Positions 48,188-53,985 of a stretch of 53,985 bases of DNA are shown in pieces. A model generated the notes under the pieces. It worked only from the letters and a program-made list of their open reading frames with translations, did no database searches and was not told the DNA's origin. Position numbers and translations under genes: made by a program. Location of the stretch: the NCBI GenBank assembly GCA_031551765.1, contig JAVBNC010000029.1:1-53985 (forward strand), given 5' to 3'. Source of the stretch: JAVBNC01 sp031551765 (GTDB lineage: Bacteria > Desulfobacterota > Desulfovibrionia > Desulfovibrionales > Desulfovibrionaceae). Positions within the stretch are counted from its first letter, which is position 1. Every line of letters begins with the position of its first letter.

Positions 48188-48799
48188 ATGCGTCATTTCT
48201 TTCTTTGCACAACCATTCTGGCGGCTTTGCTCCTGCTTCCGGCCGCCCCGGCCCTGGCCGCCGCGCCGGAAGCCGCCATTCCCCAACTGCAAAAGGCCAT
48301 TGACGGCAGCGACGCGGCCCTGCTGGAAAAACATATGGACGTCAGGGCCGTGGTGGACAAAGGCGTGGACGCCGTGCTGGCCGACCCCGCGGCCATGAAA
48401 GCCGCCCAGCAAACCCCGGCCGTGGCCCTGCTGCTGGCGGGCATGGGCGCGGACCCTTCGGCGAAAGCCATGATCAAGAACGTGCTCGCCCAGGAAACCC
48501 GCGAGTTCGTGCTGAACGGCGTCTCTTCCGGGGCCTTTGCGGGCAAAAAGCCTTCCAAAAAAGGCACAGGGCTCCTCTCCCCGCTCTTTGCCGACGCCTC
48601 CAAAGGCCGCAAGGAATTCGGCCCGGCCCGGCTTGTGGAACGCAAAGGGCCCAGCGCCACCGTGGCCACCTCGCTCTACGACTATGAGGCCAAAGAGCGC
48701 TACCCACTGGAACTGCGGCTGTTGGAAGAACAGGGCGTCTGGCGGGTCAAGGAAGTGCTGAACGTCAAACAGCTCGTCACCATGGCGAGCGGCGGCTAG
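48188..48799 (+). CDS. Exported DUF2939-like protein
   Basis: The 203-residue protein has a signal peptide (MRHFFLCTTILAALLLLP to about ALAAAP). The mature domain (IPQLQKAIDGSDAALLEKHM, DVRAVVDKGVDAVLA, RYPLELRLLEEQGVWRVKEV) looks like the DUF2939 group, small exported proteins of unknown function that combine helices with a short sheet. It lies 18 bases after ribF and three bases before the next gene, so it shares their transcript. Confidence 0.7.
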   Translation: MRHFFLCTTILAALLLLPAAPALAAAPEAAIPQLQKAIDGSDAALLEKHMDVRAVVDKGVDAVLADPAAMKAAQQTPAVALLLAGMGADPSAKAMIKNVLAQETREFVLNGVSSGAFAGKKPSKKGTGLLSPLFADASKGRKEFGPARLVERKGPSATVATSLYDYEAKERYPLELRLLEEQGVWRVKEVLNVKQLVTMASGG

Positions 48800-48802
48800 G
48801 CC

Positions 48803-49759
48803 ATGCCCGCCCGTCTGCCTTCCCTCGCCCTTCTGCTCAGCCTGATCTTATGCGCGGCGGCGCCCGGCCCGGCTTGCGCCGCGTCCTGGCCCCTGCGTCC
48901 CGTGACCCTGGTGGTGCCTTTTTCAGCGGGCGGGGAATCGGACACGTTTTACACGCTGGCGCGGCCGCACTTCAACGCTCTGACCAAGCAGGATTTCGCG
49001 CCGCGGCACCAGTCCGGCCAGGGCGGCGCCCAGGCCTGGGCGCAACTGGACCCGGAAAAAAACGACGGCTACACCCTGACCGGCGTAAACCTCCCGCACC
49101 TTTTGCTGCGTTCCCATCAGGCGGATTCCGGCGTGGATATGCGGGAGATGGCCGTTTGCGCAATTTTTTCCTACACGCCCTGCGCGCTCTGGGTGCCGGA
49201 AGAGAGCCCCTTCAAAACCCTGGACGATTTCATCAACGCCGCGCGCAAAGCGCCCGGCACCCTGCTGGTGGCCGGTCCCGGCTCTTTCAGCGCCGGGCAG
49301 CTGGCGGCCCTGGCCCTGGACCGCCTGGCCGGGGTGCGCGCCACCTACATCCCCTACGCGGGCACGGTGGAAGCCGCCCAGGCCGCGCGCAAGGGCGAGG
49401 CCAGGGCCTTCTGGGCGCACAGCGTGCCCCCTGCCGGAGCGTTCCGGGCCCTGGCCGTGGCCGCCAAAACGCGCCTCCCCAATCTGCCCGCCGTGCCCAC
49501 CTTCGCGGAACTGGACTACGACCTGGAAGAAGGCGCCTTCCGGGGCCTGGCCGTGCCCCAAAACACCCCGCCGGAAGTGCAGAAAGCCATACATGGTACT
49601 TTCGCCCGCCTGGCCGCCCAGCCGGAACTGCGGGCGGAAGCCCAAAGGCGCGGCTTCGCCCTAGTCAGCCTGCCCCTGGATGCCCTGCCCGCCTTTGTGG
49701 AGGGCCTGGACGAGGCCTACAAGGCAAAAGCCGAGGACTACGGCCTGCTCGCGCCATAG
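48803..49759 (+). CDS. Tripartite tricarboxylate transporter receptor (Bug/TctC family)
   Basis: The 318-residue protein has a signal peptide (to about PACAASWP) and the Bug/TctC fold: WPLRPVTLVVPFSAGGESDT, the ligand loop AQAWAQLDPEKNDGYTLTG, VPEESPFKTLDDFINAARKA, YIPYAGTVEAAQAARKGEA and NLPAVPTFAELDYDLE. Such proteins bind carboxylates in the periplasm. No tctA or tctB membrane genes lie nearby, so it is an orphan receptor here. ATG 48803 starts three bases after the preceding stop. Confidence 0.88.
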   Translation: MPARLPSLALLLSLILCAAAPGPACAASWPLRPVTLVVPFSAGGESDTFYTLARPHFNALTKQDFAPRHQSGQGGAQAWAQLDPEKNDGYTLTGVNLPHLLLRSHQADSGVDMREMAVCAIFSYTPCALWVPEESPFKTLDDFINAARKAPGTLLVAGPGSFSAGQLAALALDRLAGVRATYIPYAGTVEAAQAARKGEARAFWAHSVPPAGAFRALAVAAKTRLPNLPAVPTFAELDYDLEEGAFRGLAVPQNTPPEVQKAIHGTFARLAAQPELRAEAQRRGFALVSLPLDALPAFVEGLDEAYKAKAEDYGLLAP

Positions 49760-49794
49760 GGCCGCCGGGACATTTTCCCGCTTGAAAAAAACTG

Positions 49795-49823
49795 TTGACG
49801 CCCTCCCCGGCCTCACGTAAAAG
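49795..49823 (+). promoter_or_regulatory. Promoter of the tRNA-Glu gene
   Basis: TTGACG (49795-49800) and TAAAAG (49818-49823) are 17 bases apart and place transcription start about 30 bases before the tRNA. Confidence 0.65.
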
Positions 49824-49859
49824 ACTGCTTCCGCGTCGGGTTCCATCCCGCGCGACTGG

Positions 49860-49936
49860 GTCCCCATCGTCTAGCCGGCCCAGGACAACGGCCTTTCACG
49901 CCGTCGACAGGGGTTCGAATCCCCTTGGGGACGCCA
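49860..49936 (+). tRNA. tRNA-Glu (anticodon UUC)
   Basis: The gene folds as a full cloverleaf. The acceptor stem is GTCCCCA with TGGGGAC. The anticodon stem is ACGGC with GCCGT around the loop CTTTCAC, giving anticodon TTC at 49895-49897. The T arm is AGGGGTTCGAATCCCCT, and CCA is encoded. A terminator hairpin and an integrase gene follow, so its 3' end probably serves as the integration site of the island. Confidence 0.95.
49911..49936 (+). other. Putative island attachment site (attL) in the tRNA-Glu 3' end
   Basis: P4-type integrases use the 3' end of tRNA genes. The T-arm-to-CCA sequence here is the natural core, and the integrase begins 161 bases downstream in the same direction. The matching right copy is not in the window. 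Confidence 0.5.
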
Positions 49937-49960
49937 AAATTTAGCCTCGCAAGGCACCAG

Positions 49961-50004
49961 AAACGCTGGAAACCTACTGAAAATACGGGTTTCCAGCGTT
50001 TTTG
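49961..50004 (+). terminator. Terminator after tRNA-Glu
   Basis: A perfect 14-bp stem (49961-49974 with 49988-50001) with a 13-base loop ends in TTTTTG. It lies inside the island side of the proposed attachment site. Confidence 0.85.
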
Positions 50005-50097
50005 TTTGTCTCGGGAGAGATCAAAAAAGTCCTCGGAAGTAGGAAAAAAATAGGGCAAAATTCAAGGCAAAGAGATCCTCCAAGGAGATTTTGCCCG

Positions 50098-51300
50098 ATG
50101 TCAAAAAATATCCTTACCGAGACTAAACTAAAATCGCTGAAGCCCCAAAACAAGCCGTACAAGGTCACCGACGGAAAAGTGAACGGTATGTTCGCCGCCG
50201 TCTCCACGGCGGGCGGGATAGCCTTCCGGCTGGCCTACAAGTTCGACGGCAAGACGCAGCAGCTTACCCTTGGAACATATCCCATGTTCAGCCTCGCGGA
50301 AGCGCGAGAAATGGCCGAGAAGGCCCGCAAGCAGATTGCCCAAGGCATAAACCCCGCCGCCACCAAAAAAGCGGCGAAGGCCAAAGTCCGAGCCGAAGAA
50401 ACCACCTTCCGCGTCGTGGCCGCGCAATGGCGGGCTTCATGCCAGGACACATGGGCACCTGTCACGCTGGACGATACGGTAAAGCGCCTGGACAAGCATA
50501 TCCTGCCCAGCTTCGGCGACAAGCCCATTGCCGACATAACCAAGGCCGACATCAAAGCCGTGCTGGACAGCCTACACGCGCACGGCAAGCTCCAAACGCT
50601 AAAAAAGGTTCGCGCCACCATCTCGCAAGTACTCCGCTACGCGATGGACCAGGAAATCCCTGGCGTGACCGCGGACTGGACCACTCAGCTACACCGGCAA
50701 TACCCGAATCTCACGGCGCGGGAGAAGCACCGGGCCGCTATTACCGACCCCCGGCAGGTGAAGGGTCTGATGCAGGCCATCGAAGCCTATGAAGAGACGA
50801 GCCTGTTGACCTGCCTCGCGCTGAAGTTTTCAGCGTTGACGTTTGCCCGTCCGGGTGAGGTCCGCCATGCGGAGTGGTCGGAAATTGACCTGGAAAACAA
50901 ATTGTGGCGTATTCCGGCTGAGAAGATGAAGGCGCGGCAGGAACACCGCGTCCCCCTGGCGAAGCAAACCATTGACGTGCTGGAAAGGCTGAAGCCGTTG
51001 TCCGGCAACGGCAAATACCTGTTCCCTTCTGTGCGCACGGCGGACCGGCCCATGTCTGAAGCCACAGTGAACGCTGCCATACGCCGGATGGGTTACGAAA
51101 AATTAGAAATGTGCGCCCACGGCTTCCGGGGAATGGCCTCGTCCATCCTCAACGAGCAGGGTTTCAACAGGGACTGGATTGAACGGCAGTTGGCGCACGG
51201 GCCGCAAGACAAGGTCCGGGCTGCTTACAATCGGACTGAATTTCTGGACGGGCGACGGGAGATGATGCAAGCGTGGGCGGATTACTTAGGCAATTTATAG
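50098..51300 (+). CDS. Tyrosine-type site-specific integrase, P4 family
   Basis: The 400-residue recombinase has the DUF4102 arm-binding start (TETKLKSLKPQNKPYKVTDG, YKFDGKTQQLTLGTYP), a core-binding domain (about 105-190), and the catalytic domain with Arg in FARPGEVRHAEWSEID, His-x2-Arg in CAHGFRGMASSIL, His in ERQLAHGPQDKVRAAYNR and Tyr in that last motif (AAYNR). Such integrases insert islands into tRNA 3' ends. ATG 50098 follows AAGGAG. The next gene starts 10 bases after its stop. Confidence 0.95.
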   Translation: MSKNILTETKLKSLKPQNKPYKVTDGKVNGMFAAVSTAGGIAFRLAYKFDGKTQQLTLGTYPMFSLAEAREMAEKARKQIAQGINPAATKKAAKAKVRAEETTFRVVAAQWRASCQDTWAPVTLDDTVKRLDKHILPSFGDKPIADITKADIKAVLDSLHAHGKLQTLKKVRATISQVLRYAMDQEIPGVTADWTTQLHRQYPNLTAREKHRAAITDPRQVKGLMQAIEAYEETSLLTCLALKFSALTFARPGEVRHAEWSEIDLENKLWRIPAEKMKARQEHRVPLAKQTIDVLERLKPLSGNGKYLFPSVRTADRPMSEATVNAAIRRMGYEKLEMCAHGFRGMASSILNEQGFNRDWIERQLAHGPQDKVRAAYNRTEFLDGRREMMQAWADYLGNL

Positions 51301-51310
51301 GAGAGGGCAT

Positions 51311-51988
51311 ATGCAATCAAAAGAGAGAAAGCCTAAAAAAAATGTAGTATGGCATGAATCTGAAACGAATCGCATGTGGAATGAAATAAATCATTGTCCA
51401 AGTATCGACGATTTGTCTCCAAAAGCATGGATACACCTAAAGAAAATCGCAAAAAATATGTGTGATACTGATTTTAATAAAAATAAGTATAATAACCTAC
51501 TTAATGCTTTACTATACAAAGATGGTTATGAGTTGAAAGAAATAAAACAAATAGAAAATGAAATTAAATTTATTATTGATTGTCTAGATTGCGCAATAGA
51601 AAAATGTGATGGAGACACAGAGAAGTTTTTTAAAGACGAATACCGTGACTACACTGATGACATGATTAGAATATATGAAAATATTAAAATATATACAAAA
51701 GATGATAAAAAATTAGAAAATATTAATGTAAACATTGAGAGACAGTTTTATCGGTTGCTAGAAAAATTTAACATAAAAAATAAAATAACAAAAGAAGATG
51801 GAAAAATAGACATTCGTGATATTTTTCGCCGCTATGAAAACAGCATAGAAGATTATATAGAATACGGAGAACAAATTTCTTACACAACGATATACAAACT
51901 GACTAAGGACCAGCCTCAACGTCAAAGAAGAATCTTAGAGTGGTTTTTGAACAAACAAAAATCAAAAAGGGCAAAACAAAGCGACTGA
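51311..51988 (+). CDS. AT-rich orphan protein of the island, 225 aa
   Basis: No family is recognised. The protein is highly charged, rich in Lys, Asn, Asp, Glu and Ile, and appears all-helical and soluble (NEIKFIIDCLDCAIEKCDGD, DIFRRYENSIEDYIEYGEQI, QRQRRILEWFLNKQKSK). The gene is far more AT-rich than both its integrase neighbour and the chromosome, which shows separate, recent acquisition. AGGAGAGG stands before the ATG, and the short gap suggests co-transcription with the integrase. A cargo role such as phage defence or host interference is only a guess. Confidence 0.8.
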   Translation: MQSKERKPKKNVVWHESETNRMWNEINHCPSIDDLSPKAWIHLKKIAKNMCDTDFNKNKYNNLLNALLYKDGYELKEIKQIENEIKFIIDCLDCAIEKCDGDTEKFFKDEYRDYTDDMIRIYENIKIYTKDDKKLENINVNIERQFYRLLEKFNIKNKITKEDGKIDIRDIFRRYENSIEDYIEYGEQISYTTIYKLTKDQPQRQRRILEWFLNKQKSKRAKQSD

Positions 51989-52132
51989 CATTTTCGCTTT
52001 CACTTTTGTCAGGTCGCGACATTTCCGCCTCACCTTTCGACAGTTTTTATTTCTGCCACCGAGTTACTTTCTCTACAGGCTCCCCCACGTCCCACATGGG
52101 ATTAATCAACAGGGGGGCCGAAGGAGAAAGTT

Positions 52133-52363
52133 TTGACTATACCAACATTTCGTTATCTCAACAAGAAAGAGCTGCTCACCACTCTGGGGGTGAGTAGGGC
52201 CACGCTTGAACGCATGGTCTCGGACGGGACATTTCCCCCACCATACAGAATAAGTCGAAGGGCTACTAGGTGGCGGTCGGACGAGGTTGCCTCCTTCATC
52301 GCCAGGCTTACGCGCCTTGACAGCGCTTACGCCCGCCGCGCTGGCGGGAAGGAGGCGGCATGA
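52133..52363 (+). CDS. AlpA-family excisionase/regulator
   Basis: The 76-residue protein has the AlpA winged helix: FRYLNKKELLTTLGVSRATL, ERMVSDGTFPPPYRISRRAT and RWRSDEVASFIARL. AlpA proteins drive excision or island gene expression. It uses a TTG start at 52133 preceded by AAGGAG. The 144 bases before it show no gene, only a pyrimidine-rich stretch and a possible regulatory zone. Confidence 0.88.
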   Translation: MTIPTFRYLNKKELLTTLGVSRATLERMVSDGTFPPPYRISRRATRWRSDEVASFIARLTRLDSAYARRAGGKEAA

Positions 52364-52488
52364 ACACCAATCACCGGAAGCCTCCCGCCGCAGCCGAACA
52401 GCTTCAACAATGCACCGCACAAGGCATGTCAGAGAATTTTTCCCCGAACGCTTTGCAGCAACTTGAAGGAGAAAGAAATGAACATTGA
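52360..52488 (+). CDS. Small translationally coupled ORF, 42 aa
   Basis: A frame of 42 codons starts at the ATGA overlapping the alpA stop and ends at TGA 52486, overlapping the hicB-like start by 11 bases. The product is polar (Gln, Ala, Pro, Asn) with no known motif. Its last codons contain the AAGGAG of the next gene, so its translation may regulate that gene. It may also be fortuitous. Confidence 0.4.
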   Translation: MNTNHRKPPAAAEQLQQCTAQGMSENFSPNALQQLEGERNEH

Positions 52489-52813
52489 AGCCTACGACTA
52501 TCGTGTTACTGGACCTGACGAAGAAGGCGAGTTTAAGGCCCTCTGCACGGAGTTTCCCGATATGTATGAATGGGCGTCGACGCCGTTTGTTGCCTTAGAA
52601 AGCCTTAAGTATGAGCTGAGAACGCATATTGGCAAGATGCAAGAGGAAGGCGTACCCGTGCCCGAGCCTTTGTCCCTCCATCCGCTCTCCGGCTCGTTTA
52701 CGGTAGAGACCACGCCCGAACTGCACCGCCGTCTTATTGACCAGGCAGCAGAGAGAGGGCTCGACCTCAACGATCTCGTGATCAACAAGCTGATGGTGGA
52801 GTACGGCAAGTAA
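52478..52813 (+). CDS. HicB-like antitoxin-type protein
   Basis: The 111-residue protein has the HicB partial RNase H-like fold (YDYRVTGPDEEGEFKALCTE, ASTPFVALESLKYELRTHI) and the C-terminal ribbon-helix-helix (SGSFTVETTPELHRRLIDQA, GLDLNDLVINKLM). ATG 52478 follows AAGGAG. I see no HicA toxin (a small double-stranded-RNA-binding-like protein) beside it, so it may be an orphan regulator, common on islands. Confidence 0.8.
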   Translation: MNIEAYDYRVTGPDEEGEFKALCTEFPDMYEWASTPFVALESLKYELRTHIGKMQEEGVPVPEPLSLHPLSGSFTVETTPELHRRLIDQAAERGLDLNDLVINKLMVEYGK

Positions 52814-52827
52814 ACCCTATCGTTCAC

Positions 52828-52855
52828 GGGGTGGGGGCTACTCGGCCCCTGCCCC
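52828..52855 (+). repeat. GC-rich hairpin after the hicB-like gene
   Basis: An 11-bp stem with two wobbles (52828-52838 with 52845-52855) and six-base loop starts 15 bases past the stop. It lacks a T run. It may be a terminator or a small structured RNA as in P4 immunity regions. Confidence 0.4.
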
Positions 52856-53202
52856 TCGGAAAGGGCGACCATGACTGCGACCACCGTCCCGGCTTCCTCG
52901 ATTCCAGCCCCTACTTGAGAGCACTTGACCTTTGCCGCCTGATGCAGGTCAGCGGTTACGCCATGCTTGCAGCCGCTTTTTGGCCTGCAAGGCCGAGAAG
53001 GGGCCAGACAACCCCACGAATAGGGATACCCATGCGCTTTCACTACTCCCCAAACCCGGCGACCTGGGCGGGCTACCTGCATGACGGAAACAACAACCTG
53101 GAGCGAAGCCTTGGCTTTTTGAGGCGTCACAAAAAAATTTATGAACACCGAACAGAAGAAAATTCAACATCCAGTTCGAAAGCGGCCACGGATAACCAGT
53201 AA
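52831..53202 (+). CDS. Doubtful island ORF, 123 aa (possibly Ash/Icd-like region)
   Basis: A frame of 123 codons overlaps the next gene by 62 bases. Its middle (MQVSGYAMLAAAFWPARP) and the short frame beginning MTATTVPASSIPAP at 52871 in another register recall the overlapping small ORFs of the P4 immunity/Icd region, from memory only. No ribosome site marks the start. It may be degraded or non-coding. Confidence 0.25.
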   Translation: MGATRPLPLGKGDHDCDHRPGFLDSSPYLRALDLCRLMQVSGYAMLAAAFWPARPRRGQTTPRIGIPMRFHYSPNPATWAGYLHDGNNNLERSLGFLRRHKKIYEHRTEENSTSSSKAATDNQ

Positions 53203-53854
53203 CCAGCACTTAAATATAGTAGGTACACCTACACACCACCACACACCAGCTACCCTACAGGTACAGGGTCTGGGCACTATTACCTTGCGTAAACCAGAAC
53301 CTATTTTTGACAAGGTCACGGTTTCTGCCTGGTCTGAGGAAAACCTGTACAATATTTTTGTGGAAAAGTTTGGCCGTCCGTATCCTTGGTCGGCGATAGA
53401 CGGGTATTTTTGCTTTAAGAACGGAGTGTTCCTCAGCACGTGGTGGAAAAAGGGTTGGCGTTCCATTATTTTTAAGCTGGACCAGTCAGTAGTTACCGAG
53501 CTTTATCCCGTTCTGGATGACTTACCGGAACGTTTGATCGGCAAGATGGACACCCCGGAAGATTATAGAAACTGCAGAGAGGAACCAGCGGCGCTGCTCC
53601 AGGAGGTGGAACTCGCCTTCGATATCCCTTTGCCCAAAATGCGCTACATCACCCAAGCCGAACCCCTTTTGCACGATATTGCCTCAACCATCTTGGTAAA
53701 ACGGCAGTTCTCATATGCTCACCCGATCCCGCTGGACAAAAATAAGCGGAAGCGCCTCAAGACATATGACGGTACCGTTAACGGCAAAGTCACTTACTAC
53801 ATAGATAAACTCGAAGAAACGGAGCAGGGGAATTTCGTAAAAATAAGGCTCTAG
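53141..53854 (+). CDS. Unrecognised island protein, 237 aa
   Basis: I do not recognise this protein. After a polar, His/Thr-rich N-terminus it has an aromatic segment (YPWSAIDGYFCFKNGVFLST, WWKKGWRSIIFKLDQSVV) and an otherwise mixed fold, without membrane spans. Base composition is mixed. The ribosome site before ATG 53141 is weak, so the real start may lie further in. It lies between the P4-like small ORFs and an insertion sequence. Confidence 0.65.
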   Translation: MNTEQKKIQHPVRKRPRITSNQHLNIVGTPTHHHTPATLQVQGLGTITLRKPEPIFDKVTVSAWSEENLYNIFVEKFGRPYPWSAIDGYFCFKNGVFLSTWWKKGWRSIIFKLDQSVVTELYPVLDDLPERLIGKMDTPEDYRNCREEPAALLQEVELAFDIPLPKMRYITQAEPLLHDIASTILVKRQFSYAHPIPLDKNKRKRLKTYDGTVNGKVTYYIDKLEETEQGNFVKIRL

Positions 53855-53886
53855 ACCATCAGGATATCACCTGGTAGGCTAGAAAA

Positions 53887-53985
53887 ATGTTTGCAAACAG
53901 CAAGTTGAGTCGATACAAAGTTGGAAAAATTATTGAGTGCTTTTGCATCGACATAGACGCCACCAAAACCGCTCTGCTTCTGAAG
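53887..53985 (+). mobile_element. IS1595-family transposase gene, 5' part, cut by the window edge
   Basis: From ATG 53887 the frame is open to the window end and gives 33 residues including KLSRYKVGKIIECFCIDIDA and TKTALLLK. This is the N-terminal DNA-binding start of IS1595-type (ISXO2-like) transposases. The left end of the element should lie between 53855 and 53886; its terminal inverted repeat cannot be fixed without the other end. Confidence 0.75.

Noticed and set aside
52478..53202. A complete HicAB toxin-antitoxin pair
   Set aside because: No neighbouring frame resembles HicA, so only the HicB-like protein is called.

Overview
The window looks like chromosome from a high-GC anaerobic Deltaproteobacterium of the Desulfovibrio type (family Desulfovibrionaceae is an inference). 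The evidence is a decaheme cytochrome c fused to a cytochrome b, very large Cache/HAMP hybrid histidine kinases, a class II fumarase, small Cys-rich proteins of the sort common in this family, and a strongly GC-biased codon use. The last 4 kb is different: lower and more variable GC, an integrase, and phage-island genes.

Layout. 385-5232 (minus): a MrfA-type helicase fused to a MrfB-type exonuclease, then miaB. 5362-10539 (plus): a complete high-affinity branched-chain amino-acid ABC operon livJ-H-M-G-F, in which livF is separated from livG by an inserted repeat cassette and carries a TAA at its third codon. 10684-17360 (plus): purT, lepA, lepB, an exported beta-propeller-like protein and a ComM/YifB AAA ATPase. 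17715-22374: a zinc-ribbon protein, a pseudo-receiver/TPR protein, a PilZ protein, a SEC-C (YchJ-like) protein, an Rrf2 regulator overlapping aroE. 22568-25842: an exported NodB deacetylase, then a minus-strand group with two unrecognised proteins, a stand-alone CBM48-like domain and a small helix-turn-helix protein. 26254-34329: fumC (minus) diverging from two tandem hybrid histidine kinases, the first with a degenerate ATP-binding domain. 34736-41266: an M16C metallopeptidase, rimO (minus), an NtrB-like kinase with a nucleotide-binding-like N-terminus, and rdgB. 41385-44434: a Tat-exported FMN alpha-hydroxy-acid oxidoreductase translationally coupled to a decaheme cytochrome c/cytochrome b protein, probably one periplasmic electron-transfer unit. 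44538-49759: a small Cys-rich protein, mutL, ribF, an exported DUF-type protein and an orphan TctC-type binding protein. 49860-end: tRNA-Glu(UUC) used as the attachment site of a P4-like genomic island (integrase, AT-rich orphan, AlpA, HicB, unknown genes) that runs off the right edge inside an IS1595-type transposase gene.

Non-coding DNA is unusually structured. At least eight intergenic regions carry copies of three repeat modules. R1 always begins within a few bases of an upstream stop codon. R2, a near-perfect long hairpin ending in a Shine-Dalgarno-like CCGGAGGC, sits just before the downstream start codon. R3 is a GC-rich block of about 120 bp. In at least four places R1 and R2 bracket the whole gap in the same order relative to co-directional genes, as if one composite cassette had been inserted between genes. 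Two copies about 380 bp long and very similar by eye flank the helicase gene as direct repeats. All functional calls rest on reading motifs by eye; no database search was possible.
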